Shown here one piece after another: positions 1 to 8,959 of a stretch of DNA of 64,000 nucleotides. The notes under the pieces were generated by a model, which was given only the letters and a program-made list of their open reading frames with translations, did no database searches and was not told where the DNA came from. A program made the position numbers and the translations under genes. Source of the DNA: Bin87 sp965116565 (GTDB taxonomy: Bacteria; Chloroflexota; Dehalococcoidia; Lucifugimonadales; UBA3495); assembly GCA_965116565.1 (NCBI GenBank), contig OZ220699.1, positions 3,782,001-3,846,000 on the forward strand, given 5' to 3'. Numbering within the stretch: position 1 is the first letter of the stretch; each line of letters starts with the position of its first letter.

Positions 1-2
1 AG

Positions 3-479
3 GAACTGCAGAGCGCGTACACCCAGGTCAAGCTGTGCTTCGCCGAGGCGACCGAGGCAGACCTGCACGCCTCCGACCACCGGCTGCTCGCCGACGCCGA
101 GGCCCAGCTCAACATGATGGTCCACTCCAGGCAGCAGGGGTTGGAGTTCGGCGAGCTGTTCTCGCTGATCATATTCGGAGGCGCGACGGTATTGCTGTCG
201 CTGATCTCACGCCCCGAGGTGGAGGGCTGGACGGCGTTCCTCCTTGAGGTGTTCAGCACGCTGTTCCCGGCGGTGGTCATCTTCCTCATCACCAACGTGT
301 GGGATCTGCATCGCGACCGGGCCGACCTGATCCTCGCCAACCAGGGCAACTCGCAGGGATTCGGGGTGATCTTCCGCGACGCGCGCAGCCGGCGGTTCGA
401 GCAGAGCGTCTCGCTGGTGGTCGGATTGCTGATCATAGTGGCCTATGCCGGGCTGCTTTGGTACAAGTGGGTCGGTTGA
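3..479 (+). CDS. C-terminal part of an EamA-like multi-pass membrane protein (cut by window start)
   Basis: The reading frame is open from base 3 to the stop at 477-479. It aligns by eye with the last ~160 residues of the next gene: both share SRQQG-(L/I)-EFGELF, NVWDLHRDRA and LLWYKW. At least three hydrophobic segments are visible. The protein lies in the inner membrane; the substrate cannot be read from this part. With the next gene 49 bases downstream on the same strand, this is a tandem paralogue pair. The N-terminus lies outside the window. Confidence 0.8.
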   Translation, partial: ELQSAYTQVKLCFAEATEADLHASDHRLLADAEAQLNMMVHSRQQGLEFGELFSLIIFGGATVLLSLISRPEVEGWTAFLLEVFSTLFPAVVIFLITNVWDLHRDRADLILANQGNSQGFGVIFRDARSRRFEQSVSLVVGLLIIVAYAGLLWYKWVG

Positions 480-514
480 TGCCAGCCGTATCCGTCGGTA
501 AGAGACACGCTCGT

Positions 515-523
515 TGCTATAAT
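515..523 (+). promoter_or_regulatory. Extended -10 promoter (TGCTATAAT), probably giving a leaderless mRNA
   Basis: The sequence is a perfect extended -10 ending only 5 bases before the ATG at 529. Transcription from it would start at or within a base or two of the start codon, and no Shine-Dalgarno sequence lies upstream. A good -35 is not evident, as is usual for extended -10 promoters. Confidence 0.55.
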
Positions 524-528
524 GCGCC

Positions 529-2328
529 ATGGCAGTGGTGCGCATACCCGATCTGGCGGGCAACCGCGTAGCCATCAGCTACATGCTGGTGGCGGTGACG
601 CTGTTTTCGTCCCTGCCCCTGGTGATAGCGTGGGGCGGCGGCGTGCGCACGCCGTTCCTGTTCAACGCGGCCATGAACGCCGGCGTCGTGCTCGGCTGCA
701 TCGTGTTCATGGGGATCCTCTACCGATCGCTGATCCTCAACGGGGCAAACCTCCGCATCATAGCGCGGCGCATTTTCGATCCCAAGATCGCGCTGTCCAT
801 CGCGGCGAACTTCAACTTCGCCTTCTTCGCCTGGTCAACCCGTTTCGTTGACGTTTCCGTAACGGCCATCCTGTTCGAAAGCTGGCCGATTTTCATCATC
901 CTGATCACGGCGCGACTGTTTCGGGGCGACCCGAGGTATCACGACATCACCTATGAGATGGTGCTGGTGCTGGGCCTGGCCGGATTCGCGTTCGTGGTGG
1001 TGGGGCAGGCGGGCGGCTTTGCCAACATCGAGACCGGCGGCCTGTCGATGCTGATCATCGGAGTGATCCTGGCGGTGCTGGGCGCGGTTGCGACTTCCTT
1101 CACGGCGTTCAGCTTCCGTTGGGGCACGGATGTCGCCGCCGAGCTGCCGGCCAGCTCGAAAGAGGGAATCAGCGAGGCGTCCGTGGACATGTTCGGCGTG
1201 CTGGTGGCGTTCCTGGTAGCCAACACGGTGTCGGCGGTGGTCAACACCTTCGCGGGGGTTTCCAGCGGCGAGTCGATGGATTCCCGCATGCTGCTGATCG
1301 CGGTGTTCCTGGGCGGAGCCACCAACTGGGTCGCCAACGTGGCGTGGCGGAAGGCCAATCTCACCACGGACAACCTGGGCATCAACGCGCTGGCCTACGC
1401 GACGCCCATCTTCAGCCTGATGTGGCTGTTCCTGTTTTCCCAGGTCGCGCCGGAGCGTCCCGACTACCTGGTGGCCGGCGCGGTGGGAATCATCATCGTC
1501 AACCTGCTGATCAACTTCGAGGCGGAGATCCGGTTCGGATTCAAGGCCCTGCTGCTGGCGCTGTGGGCCTGCGGCGCTTTCGTGTACCTGCGCGACGACG
1601 TGCTGCAGTTCCTGCCATTCGGCGAGTGGGCCTGGCCCGGGGAAACCTACTTCGGCGCCCTGGGACTGTCGGCCACGGTGTTCACCCTGCTGAGGTCGTT
1701 CAGGATCGCCAGGCTGTCGGTCCAGACGCAGGACGAGGACAATCGGCTCTACGCGCTGTTCCAGAACCTGGACCTGATGGCCCGGCGCAACGTGATCGAC
1801 GAGTCGGTGCGCGACCACATCCTGGCCATCGATGAGGCCGTCACGCCGGAGCAACTGCAAAGCGCGTACCAGGAGGTCCGGCTGGACCTGGCGGAGGCAG
1901 CCAAGGGAGACATCACTCCAGAGGACCACGCGCAGCTTGCCGAGGCGGAAACGCAGTTGAACGTGATCGCGCACTCGCGGCAGCAGGGCATCGAGTTCGG
2001 CGAGCTGTTCGCCCTGATAGTCTTTGCCGGCATCACCGTGCTGATCGGGCTGGCCTCGCGTCCCGGCGTAACGGGCTGGATCGGGTTCCTGGTGGAGATG
2101 CTGGTGGTGCTGTTCTCCGCGGTGATTGTGTTCCTGGTGGTCAACGTCTGGGACCTGCACCGGGACCGCGCCGGCGAGATCCTGGAGAAAAGCGAGGAAT
2201 ACAACGGTTACGGGGTGGTGTTCCGCGACGCGGTCAATCGCCGGTTCGAGCAGACCACATCCATCGTGGTCGGATTGCTGGTCGCCGCCGCCTACGGCGT
2301 GCTGTTGTGGTACAAGTGGCTGCCGTGA
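529..2328 (+). CDS. EamA/DMT-like transporter with C-terminal membrane extension
   Basis: The 599-residue protein has about ten hydrophobic segments in the first ~390 residues, arranged like drug/metabolite (EamA) transporters, including the glycine-rich helices typical of that fold. A charged, probably cytosolic helical stretch follows (~395-490), then three more membrane segments (~495-599) ending in LLWYKWLP. EamA proteins are usually ~300 residues, so the tail is an added domain. The tail is shared with the truncated paralogue just upstream. Function is presumably export or uptake of a small molecule; the substrate is unknown. The start ATG directly follows a TATAAT box, suggesting leaderless translation. 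Confidence 0.7.
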   Translation: MAVVRIPDLAGNRVAISYMLVAVTLFSSLPLVIAWGGGVRTPFLFNAAMNAGVVLGCIVFMGILYRSLILNGANLRIIARRIFDPKIALSIAANFNFAFFAWSTRFVDVSVTAILFESWPIFIILITARLFRGDPRYHDITYEMVLVLGLAGFAFVVVGQAGGFANIETGGLSMLIIGVILAVLGAVATSFTAFSFRWGTDVAAELPASSKEGISEASVDMFGVLVAFLVANTVSAVVNTFAGVSSGESMDSRMLLIAVFLGGATNWVANVAWRKANLTTDNLGINALAYATPIFSLMWLFLFSQVAPERPDYLVAGAVGIIIVNLLINFEAEIRFGFKALLLALWACGAFVYLRDDVLQFLPFGEWAWPGETYFGALGLSATVFTLLRSFRIARLSVQTQDEDNRLYALFQNLDLMARRNVIDESVRDHILAIDEAVTPEQLQSAYQEVRLDLAEAAKGDITPEDHAQLAEAETQLNVIAHSRQQGIEFGELFALIVFAGITVLIGLASRPGVTGWIGFLVEMLVVLFSAVIVFLVVNVWDLHRDRAGEILEKSEEYNGYGVVFRDAVNRRFEQTTSIVVGLLVAAAYGVLLWYKWLP

Positions 2329-2409
2329 GACTCCCGGCGATGCGCGAGGCCGGTTGGCGGGAGCGGTCGGACAGAAAGGCGCGGAAAAGAAGCGGGACCG
2401 GCTCCGATC

Positions 2410-3447
2410 CTACAAGCTCCGGACGTCCGGCATTATTTCGGCGAGGCCCTCCAGCGTTTCCCGCAAGCCGGCGTGCATGGACTCGCCGGGCCGGCGCACC
2501 GCCGCCACATTCATGCTGACGCTGCGGTAGCCCATGTCGGCGAGCGATCGCACCTGCTCCAGGCATTCCCCGGGAGCGCCCGCGATGGCGAAGCGTTGGA
2601 CGAGGTCGGGGGTGATCAGCGCGTCGAGCTGGGCGGGATACGTTACGTCCCGCTCGAAGTACCAGCCGGTGGCCTCTGCGGCCAGCCTCCTGATCAGCCG
2701 GAACCGGTCGGGATCCACACCGGACTGCTCGACGCCGCCGAGGGACAGGTAATGGGCAGTGTAGAGGGCGACGCTCCTTCGGGCCGCGTCTCCATCCCGC
2801 GAGACGCATAGCGTCACCCTGGGCGCGATCTCCACGTCGTCGGGGTCGCGCCCCGCTGAGCGCGCGCCATCATGGACCCAATCGCGGTAGCGTTGCAGGG
2901 CGTCCGCCGTCATCTCCCGGGCGCCCACCACCACGGCGTCGGCCATGCGTCCGGCCATGGTGGCGATCCGCCGGCTGCGGGTGCCCACGACGACGGGAAC
3001 GGCGCCCGCGATGTCAGGCGCAATCCGCGCGCCGGTGATGCGGTAATCGGGGCCGTCCCAGTCCAGCCTTTCGCCCGTCAGCAGGCGGCACACCACCGTC
3101 AGGAACTCCTCCAGGCGGCGCGCCGGACGAGACTGGTCGATGCCCAGGTTGGAGAGGCCGGCGCCGACCCCGATGCCGAGGAACGCCCGGCCGCCGGATA
3201 TTTCGTTGAGCGTGGCCAGGGCCGCCGCCACCGTGACGGGATGACGCACATAGGGGTTGCTGACCAGGCTGCCGATGTGCGCACGCCGGGTGGCCTGTGC
3301 GCACATGGCTTGCATCAGGAACGAATCGCGCAGCATGGCCACGTCGGATATGCCCAGGCGGTCGGCGCCGGCGTCATCGACCAGCTTCGCCAGGTCCGTC
3401 AGCTCGGCGCCGGTGACGACGGGGCTGAGTTCCACCTCTACTATCAT
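2410..3447 (-). CDS. LLM-class flavin-dependent oxidoreductase
   Basis: The 345-residue protein matches the bacterial-luciferase-like (F420- or FMN-dependent) fold. It has an N-terminal strand followed by AxxLVDDAGADRLGI, a central SGGRAFLGIGVGAG motif typical of the family, and a C-terminal GAPGECLEQVRSLADMG region. It would use a reduced flavin or F420 in the cytoplasm; the substrate is unknown. The frame is open further upstream, but the ATG at 3447 is preferred because AGGA lies 6 bases before it and homology begins here. It is convergent with the upstream transporter and divergent from the response regulator. Confidence 0.8.
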   Translation of the reverse strand: MIVEVELSPVVTGAELTDLAKLVDDAGADRLGISDVAMLRDSFLMQAMCAQATRRAHIGSLVSNPYVRHPVTVAAALATLNEISGGRAFLGIGVGAGLSNLGIDQSRPARRLEEFLTVVCRLLTGERLDWDGPDYRITGARIAPDIAGAVPVVVGTRSRRIATMAGRMADAVVVGAREMTADALQRYRDWVHDGARSAGRDPDDVEIAPRVTLCVSRDGDAARRSVALYTAHYLSLGGVEQSGVDPDRFRLIRRLAAEATGWYFERDVTYPAQLDALITPDLVQRFAIAGAPGECLEQVRSLADMGYRSVSMNVAAVRRPGESMHAGLRETLEGLAEIMPDVRSL

Positions 3448-3653
3448 CGCGTCCTGTCTTTTCTCCCGGTCAGGACCAACTGGATAGCTGACCCGCCGGC
3501 CCGTGGTGTTCGCTCCCGCGTGCCGGCGGCCCTGACGTGTCTGTGTCGCTAGCAACGGATGATAGTATATTTTTACAGACGTGTTGGAGTGATGCGGCGT
3601 GCGTGTATTGGGCCGGCGTCGCGACGCAACGGCCGGTCCGGAGGTTTTGGGAG

Positions 3654-4055
3654 ATGAGCGAGAGTTCGGCCACGCGCAAGGTGCTGGTGGTGGATGACGA
3701 GCCCGAGGTGGAGCCGATGTTCCGGCAGCGGATGCGCCGCGAGGTGAGAGCAGGGTTGTACGAGTTCCTGTTCGCACGGTCGGGTCGGCACGCCCTGGAA
3801 GTGCTGGATGAGCATCCGGACATCAGGCTGGTGATCACAGACCTGAACATGCCGGAGATGAACGGCTGGCAACTGCTGGACGCGCTGGGGGAGTTGCGGC
3901 CCGACGTGCCGTCGATGGTGGTATCGGCCTACGGGGACGACGAGAGCAAAAGGCGCGCCCACGAGAGCGGGGCATGGGGGTTTGTGGCGAAGCCCGTGGA
4001 CTTCGCGGAGCTGCGCGCAATGGTGGCAGAGTCGCTGGAGGACGTGCCCGGGTGA
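3654..4055 (+). CDS. Single-domain response regulator (CheY-like receiver)
   Basis: The 133-residue protein is a complete receiver domain with no output domain. Acidic pocket residues D14-D15, the phospho-acceptor D63 (TDLNMP), the switch residue S91 and K113 (AKP) are all present. The start at 3654 is chosen from GGAGG 9 bases upstream; the longer frame begins in non-conserved sequence. No histidine kinase lies next to it, so its partner is elsewhere. It probably acts by protein-protein contact in a phosphorelay. Confidence 0.88.
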   Translation: MSESSATRKVLVVDDEPEVEPMFRQRMRREVRAGLYEFLFARSGRHALEVLDEHPDIRLVITDLNMPEMNGWQLLDALGELRPDVPSMVVSAYGDDESKRRAHESGAWGFVAKPVDFAELRAMVAESLEDVPG

Positions 4056-4617
4056 TGGCGTGGCGGCGGATGTTCGCTGATCGCCAGCGCCCCGGATCAC
4101 GCCGACAGGTCGTCGATGTCGTCGCCGGCGGGATGGCTGCGGCGACGGTTGCGCACGGCTGCGGGACATGGAAGCGGGGAGGCGAAGGGGTTCGCGAAAA
4201 AGGTGTTTACGGAAATCACCTTGTGCGAATGGGGCGCGGCGACACTTCCCGCCCTCTGACGAACTCACGTAACCAGCATTGGCCGAACCAAATCGGGTAT
4301 CAGTAAACCGAGGCGAAGTGAGCTGGGCTTACAGTGACTCCAGCAAAGTGCGATCTTCCTTCCGGACAATTCGAGAAACACGCGTCCTTAGGGGCTGACC
4401 CGGGTGGCGCTCCCCGTATCCCGGACAGTGTCATGTCCTGGGGGGCGTAGCGAAAAGAAGGATTGTTATTCATTCACTAGGCCACCTCGCATTGGCCGAG
4501 GTTTACGGAAGGACCGATCTGAGAGCCGCTCGCTACATCGCTTCGCCCCTGATCGCTCCCTTCTTGCCATACGCTGACCGGCTTCAAAATCTCCGCCTGA
4601 TCCTGGTCAAAGTTCGG
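4056..4617. other. Intergenic region, no gene seen
   Basis: About 560 bases between the response regulator and the convergent nuclease-ATPase gene. No open frame has a convincing start or recognisable product. No strong terminator or repeat is obvious. Confidence 0.5.
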
Positions 4618-7455
4618 CTATGGACCAAGACGCCCCTGCATTGGGAATGCCCTTTGTCCCTGATTGCGCTTGCCTCTCCTTCGCATTGCAAAGACACCTG
4701 GAGCTAGTCCAGCGTATCGAGACCAATTCAGCAACACCTTGGCATGTGCCTCCGCAGTACTCTTTTTCCATGAGGCGTTCAGCCTCCCCATGAGTTCGAG
4801 ACCGATTTGATCGAGGGGTGCGCCTTCGCCTTGGTGGTTCTCGAGGATCGCAACAAACTCGGTGAATGCCCGTATGAGGATTGCCCGCTCGGCGAATATA
4901 GCCTGACGATTGTCAGGATCTCTGGCAAATTCGCGAAGTCCAGCGGTAACTACAATGGATCCAGGCCTACGTCGCACTAAACCGAGCTGCTCCAAAGCAG
5001 ACACGCCTTTGGTCCGAGTACTCGGGGCTACGCCCGACCAATCGATCCTTTTCGTTCCATCAAGGGCGTCCACGAGCCGCTCGCTTACCGTCTCAATCGC
5101 GCCACATTGCACTTGAGGGATTAGTATCCCTGTCCTGTTGCGACCCTCAAGGATATTGTTCTGGCGGAGGGTGGACGCCGGGGAATAATGTTCGATCATG
5201 GCAGCATTTTTGTTGTAAGTTACAAGGTCGGCGACCGCCATCCAACTGCACATCGTACGTGCGTACAGATTCCACGTGTTTGTATTGGCGGAAATATATG
5301 GGCATTCGTCTTGGAGCAATTTGCTTACTTGTTGCACCGTTAGAGTGCCGTCGTTTTCGAGCGTCGAGAGGACGCTAGATACGAGGCGGTTGCGGCGTAG
5401 CTTGTCTCGCAAATGCTCGCGGAAAATTTCTTCCAGATCTTTGTCTTCAGCCGGCATAGGGATATCTAGGGCGACTTGGTCGTCTTCGAATGTCGCTAAT
5501 CCCAGAAGCCTCATTTCGCGGACCACGTTATAGTAAGCCCTGCTGCGCAGGCCTGCTTGGTCTCTAAAGGCCTCTACGTCTAAGTTTCCACCGTTGTCCG
5601 CCAAGACTCGGCAATGTTTGAATATCGAGGCTCCCTGCGAATGGAGGATATAGTTTTCTTGAACTGGCAACGCGCCACCGTTTAGGTAATCGCGAAAGAT
5701 ATCCCAGTAAATATCGTACATCGGCCCGATGCGGACTACCAAACGTGAGTCTATTAGGCTTTGTATAATGTCAGGGTTGAACTCCTCACCGATCTCCGAA
5801 ACACTCACCGGCGCCAATTGCGCGATCCGCTTCAAGGTATATTCCTGATCGGCCGAAAGCCCCTTCAGGTCGTCCAGGAACAGCTGTTCAACGTTCAATA
5901 AGCTGTCCACGATGTTCTGCTGGCTAACCCCGGCCTCACGTTGGGCCTTCACGTGGGCACACAGTTTTTTCAACAGCCATGGGTACCCTTGAGAGAATTC
6001 TGAAAGGAAAAATTTCAAATCTTCCCTGACCGGTGTCCGCAATTCTTCACCTAGTCGCTCCAACAAAGCATCGCTTTCGAGTTTGGAGAAAAGCTCTAAG
6101 CGAATGCTGTGGCTACTGTTGGATATAGTGTCCCTTACTTGGTATGGAAAATCATCGGTCGATCCTATCAGGTCAGTTTTCCAAGAAAAGCCTATGGCTA
6201 TGTTGGTGTGTGCATCAAGCACTTTGGCGAACACATCTCTCACCCTAGACGCCGCTTCAGGCAGCGCCAAGACGTTTTCAAACTGGTCAAAAAATATAAC
6301 GAGGACCCGATCCTCTAATTCGAGCACCCGGCCGATTTGCAGCAATGTATCAATGGCTCCGTCTAGGCCTGTCAATGGGCTTTGACGGAGGTTTGGCTCA
6401 ACGGGCAGCCTGGGTGCGAGAGACGCTCGTAGAGCGTGGTGGATCGCCCTTAAGGCAAATTGGGATGACGAAGCGGTTCGTGAATCTATCGCTACCGCCA
6501 AATGACCTGAATCCTCAAGTGCTTTGACACTGGCCAAGACGAGGGAACTTTTGCCCCAGCCAGAATACCCCTCAAACACCAGGCCACGAGCGGATGTCTG
6601 TTTCGATACCACCTGGTTCACAAAGGTTTGGATTTGGTCCAAACCAAGAGTCCGGCCCACGAAATGTTCGGGCGAAGCTGGAAATTGGTACTCAAAGCAG
6701 GCGGAGCTTCCGCGCACCTCCACGATTTGCTCCAAATGATTTGAAGAAAGACTTTCTTGGTCGAGAATTCGGGGCCCCTGCGAAAGGATCTTGAACTCTC
6801 TCAGATCAGGATACAACCCAATTAGCGTGTCCAACGTCTCGTTGTTTCGCACTACGACTCCTGCGGAGTCGAGAATCGTCAAACAATCAGCTAGGGTCGC
6901 ACCAGGAGAGATGATGTATTGCACGGCGAAACAACCCAGATCGGTGTACAAAACCGTGTAGTCGCCGATTTTACCGACTGCTGGGTCGACATTCGATGCC
7001 ATGACCTCGGGCTTGACCATGATGCCCGCACCATACATCGCGTCAAGTACGTCGTCTTCCTCGAGATATGTGAATGAGATTCGTGGTTCTGCCTCGCAGG
7101 ATTCTCGATAAAATCCTTTGGCGTGGCTGTTAAGCCCGGGCAAAGCGACAAACAGACCTTGGCAATTGGGTTCCCTGAGCCAACGAGTCATATATTTGCC
7201 GAAGAATCTTTGGATGTGAGACGATCCCACGTCGGTATCATGACATTTGCACTCGGCGTAAAGGGAACAGCCAGCAAATTTTGCCGTGCCGTTTATGTCG
7301 ATTTCCATCCCGGCGTAATTTACGTTGGATATCTCTTCGACCTGGTATCCATTGGCTGACAGAACCGTTTCCATCAGTCTTTCAAAAAGTTTGCCTCGTG
7401 CCTGCGATTTCGCCCGTTCTGTTTGTCCCTGCGCTAGTATCTTCAGCTTAGCCAT
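4618..7455 (-). CDS. PD-(D/E)XK nuclease fused to a P-loop ATPase (candidate defence protein)
   Basis: The 945-residue protein starts with a restriction-endonuclease-like domain (~15-130) carrying D53 and E68-C-K70, the D-x14-ExK signature of PD-(D/E)XK nucleases. After a linker comes an AAA/STAND-like ATPase with a P-loop at ~296-303 (GYSGWGKS) and a Walker B strand ending in D390 (VLVIFFDQFEN). The C-terminal ~400 residues look like winged-helix and helical regulatory modules. The start ATG has GGAGGT upstream; the open frame continues further but loses protein character. Nucleases fused to such ATPases are usually found in restriction or anti-phage systems; that role is inferred here. Base composition is lower in GC than neighbouring genes, consistent with transfer. 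Confidence 0.7.
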   Translation of the reverse strand: MAKLKILAQGQTERAKSQARGKLFERLMETVLSANGYQVEEISNVNYAGMEIDINGTAKFAGCSLYAECKCHDTDVGSSHIQRFFGKYMTRWLREPNCQGLFVALPGLNSHAKGFYRESCEAEPRISFTYLEEDDVLDAMYGAGIMVKPEVMASNVDPAVGKIGDYTVLYTDLGCFAVQYIISPGATLADCLTILDSAGVVVRNNETLDTLIGLYPDLREFKILSQGPRILDQESLSSNHLEQIVEVRGSSACFEYQFPASPEHFVGRTLGLDQIQTFVNQVVSKQTSARGLVFEGYSGWGKSSLVLASVKALEDSGHLAVAIDSRTASSSQFALRAIHHALRASLAPRLPVEPNLRQSPLTGLDGAIDTLLQIGRVLELEDRVLVIFFDQFENVLALPEAASRVRDVFAKVLDAHTNIAIGFSWKTDLIGSTDDFPYQVRDTISNSSHSIRLELFSKLESDALLERLGEELRTPVREDLKFFLSEFSQGYPWLLKKLCAHVKAQREAGVSQQNIVDSLLNVEQLFLDDLKGLSADQEYTLKRIAQLAPVSVSEIGEEFNPDIIQSLIDSRLVVRIGPMYDIYWDIFRDYLNGGALPVQENYILHSQGASIFKHCRVLADNGGNLDVEAFRDQAGLRSRAYYNVVREMRLLGLATFEDDQVALDIPMPAEDKDLEEIFREHLRDKLRRNRLVSSVLSTLENDGTLTVQQVSKLLQDECPYISANTNTWNLYARTMCSWMAVADLVTYNKNAAMIEHYSPASTLRQNNILEGRNRTGILIPQVQCGAIETVSERLVDALDGTKRIDWSGVAPSTRTKGVSALEQLGLVRRRPGSIVVTAGLREFARDPDNRQAIFAERAILIRAFTEFVAILENHQGEGAPLDQIGLELMGRLNASWKKSTAEAHAKVLLNWSRYAGLAPGVFAMRRRGKRNQGQRAFPMQGRLGP

Positions 7456-7754
7456 CAGGCACCTCCGCGGGTGTGAGCAACGGGCGAAACGGTAATACCG
7501 CCATGATGCATACGTAATACTGCATCCGTTTGCCGTGAGTGAGGCACACCGGCTGAACCACTTGGTAAGTGGTCGGCCGCTCGTCGGTGATAGAGCCCAT
7601 CCAAGCCGTGTTCCGATCGAACGGTGCCCACGCGTCCTTGAAACCTGCACCAACCCCCACACGGCCTATCGGCGCGGAGCAACTGGGGATTACCGCTGAA
7701 AGGAAAGTTCGGGGAGATGAAGTCAACCATCGCACAGTTCCGGCCGCGTGGCAT
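7448..7754 (-). pseudogene. Small gene upstream of the nuclease-ATPase, apparently frameshifted
   Basis: Two overlapping minus-strand frames each look protein-like for only part of their length. The 7754 frame begins MPRGRNCAMVDFISPN and loses character near 7680. The other frame then becomes plausible (AWAPFDRNTAWMGSI) and ends at 7448, overlapping the nuclease-ATPase start by 8 bases. One indel near 7680 would join them into a protein of ~100 residues, translationally coupled to the nuclease. It is not recognised. A sequencing error is possible. Confidence 0.35.
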
Positions 7755-7831
7755 CTCCAGATTACGAACGATACAAATTCATCAGTCGGCGAGGTTCCCC
7801 ACCATCGTCCCACTACAATCCAAGTTTAGCG

Positions 7832-7860
7832 ATGGCAGAGTTCATTAGCAACTCTGCCAT
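7832..7860. repeat. Palindromic element (GGCAGAGTT...AACTCTGCC)
   Basis: Perfect 11-base inverted arms (7832-7842 and 7850-7860) flank a 7-base loop. All 29 bases recur in inverted orientation at 60373-60401, and relatives lie at 57925-57953 and 60277-60305. The similarity to the 60-kb copy extends ~30 bases past the hairpin (GATCCG...CGGCGCCGTGC), so the unit is longer than the palindrome. Confidence 0.75.
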
Positions 7861-7863
7861 CCT

Positions 7864-8370
7864 GTCGCAGATCCGCAACGGCGCCGTGCTCGCGGAGGCC
7901 GATCAGGACGGATCGTGTCAGGACGAGCAAGGCGGCGGGCCGGACAGCGACACCGAGTACGACGTGCAGGTGCGGGCGGTGGAATTGGACATCGAGGGGC
8001 CATGGTCGGCGACGCCGGCGGAGCCCGGTCAGAGCCGGGACAACGCCAGGGCAATCACGCTGGCATCTACGTCGTCAGGCGAACTTGATCCCATGGGCGG
8101 CAACCATTTCTGGGGCAGGATAGACGCGCAAGCGGTGTCCGATGGCCTTATCCATTCGTCCAACTGGGACTACTTCAAGCAGGACGCCATCACCTACTCG
8201 GAAAACGGCACAACCGCCCTCCACACCTGCCGGGCCACCAACCCGTAGGGCAGCGAAGTTTCCTGGGGCCTATCGGGAACAGACGCCCACGCTTTCGAGA
8301 TCAGCGAGGACGGCGACCTGACCTTCGCCGCCGTGCCAACCACAGGGCGGTCACCTGGAACCGATCAGGG
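7864..8370 (+). pseudogene. Remnant of a large fibronectin-III/cadherin-like repeat protein
   Basis: The frame encodes fragments typical of surface repeat proteins: DTEYDVQVRAV near 7954, as at the end of a fibronectin type III domain, and after an in-frame TAG (8246-8248) VSWGLSGTDAHAFEI and EDGDLTFAA, as in cadherin-like domains. There is no start codon with a binding site and the frame is cut at both ends. It lies between the palindromic element and tRNA-Gly, so it looks like debris from a recombination event. Confidence 0.6.
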
Positions 8371-8380
8371 CAGAGATTGG

Positions 8381-8452
8381 AGCGGGCGATGGGATTCGAA
8401 CCCACGACTTTTTGCTTGGGAAGCAAACACTCTACCACTGAGTTACGCCCGC
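8381..8452 (-). tRNA. tRNA-Gly (anticodon CCC)
   Basis: On the minus strand a full cloverleaf can be folded: acceptor GCGGGCG/CGCCCGC, D arm around CTCAGTGGTAGAG, anticodon stem TTTGC/GCAAA with loop TTCCCAA, and T arm GTGGGTTCGAATCCCAT. CCA is not encoded. Confidence 0.93.
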
Positions 8453-8573
8453 TCGAAGGAATCAAGCACGGTACATGGGTGCGGTGGGGAATGATAGCAC
8501 AGTCGCCGCAGTCCGCTCAATTCGACGCAGACACAGGAGGACACCGAACGGAGCCGACCGCGCCGTCTGCTGA

Positions 8574-8930
8574 CTACGCGCCGACCAGCGGATCCAGCTT
8601 GCCGATGAGCAGCCCGACTTTGTCCAGTGCTTCGGCGACGTCGGTGGCGATGTACTCATCTTCGTAGAAGTTGCCATGCAGGGAGTCGGCCACCATGTAG
8701 AAGGTGAAGATGTCTCCATCGCCCAGATCCGCTCGGAGTCGGCTGGCCACGCGAGAGAGGTGGCGATGCTTGCCGTGGTCCCAACCTCGGTCTTCGGCGA
8801 CGGCCTTGAGAATCTGGGTGGCGGCGCCCCATCCCTCCTCCGAGGCCTGGCGCACGTCGCCGGCGGCAAGCTCGCTGCGGGCTTGTGCCAGCAGCTTCCG
8901 GCTGTCTTCCCTGTACTTCTGCGTGGTCAT
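8574..8930 (-). CDS. PaREP1/HEPN-like small helical protein
   Basis: The 118-residue protein begins MTTQKYREDSRKLLAQARSE and is all-helical, with the pattern of PaREP1/HEPN-type proteins: a first helix with A..EL..GD..QASEEGWGAA and a later segment HGNFYEDEY. The ATG at 8930 is chosen because the longer frame upstream is only the shadow of the next gene. It lies 29 bases downstream of the cotransporter gene on the same strand. The classic HEPN catalytic RxxxxH is not clear, so a nuclease role cannot be claimed. Confidence 0.6.
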   Translation of the reverse strand: MTTQKYREDSRKLLAQARSELAAGDVRQASEEGWGAATQILKAVAEDRGWDHGKHRHLSRVASRLRADLGDGDIFTFYMVADSLHGNFYEDEYIATDVAEALDKVGLLIGKLDPLVGA

Positions 8931-8959
8931 GGCGTGCTCATACCCAAGTGTAGCGCGCC

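Noticed and set aside
835..2160. Long minus-strand open frame opposite the EamA-like gene
   Set aside because: Composition is rich in His/Gln/Arg with no motifs; it is the antisense shadow of a GC-rich gene. Similar long shadows (9155-10324, 19014-20054, 25172-26506, 49987-51825) were dropped for the same reason.
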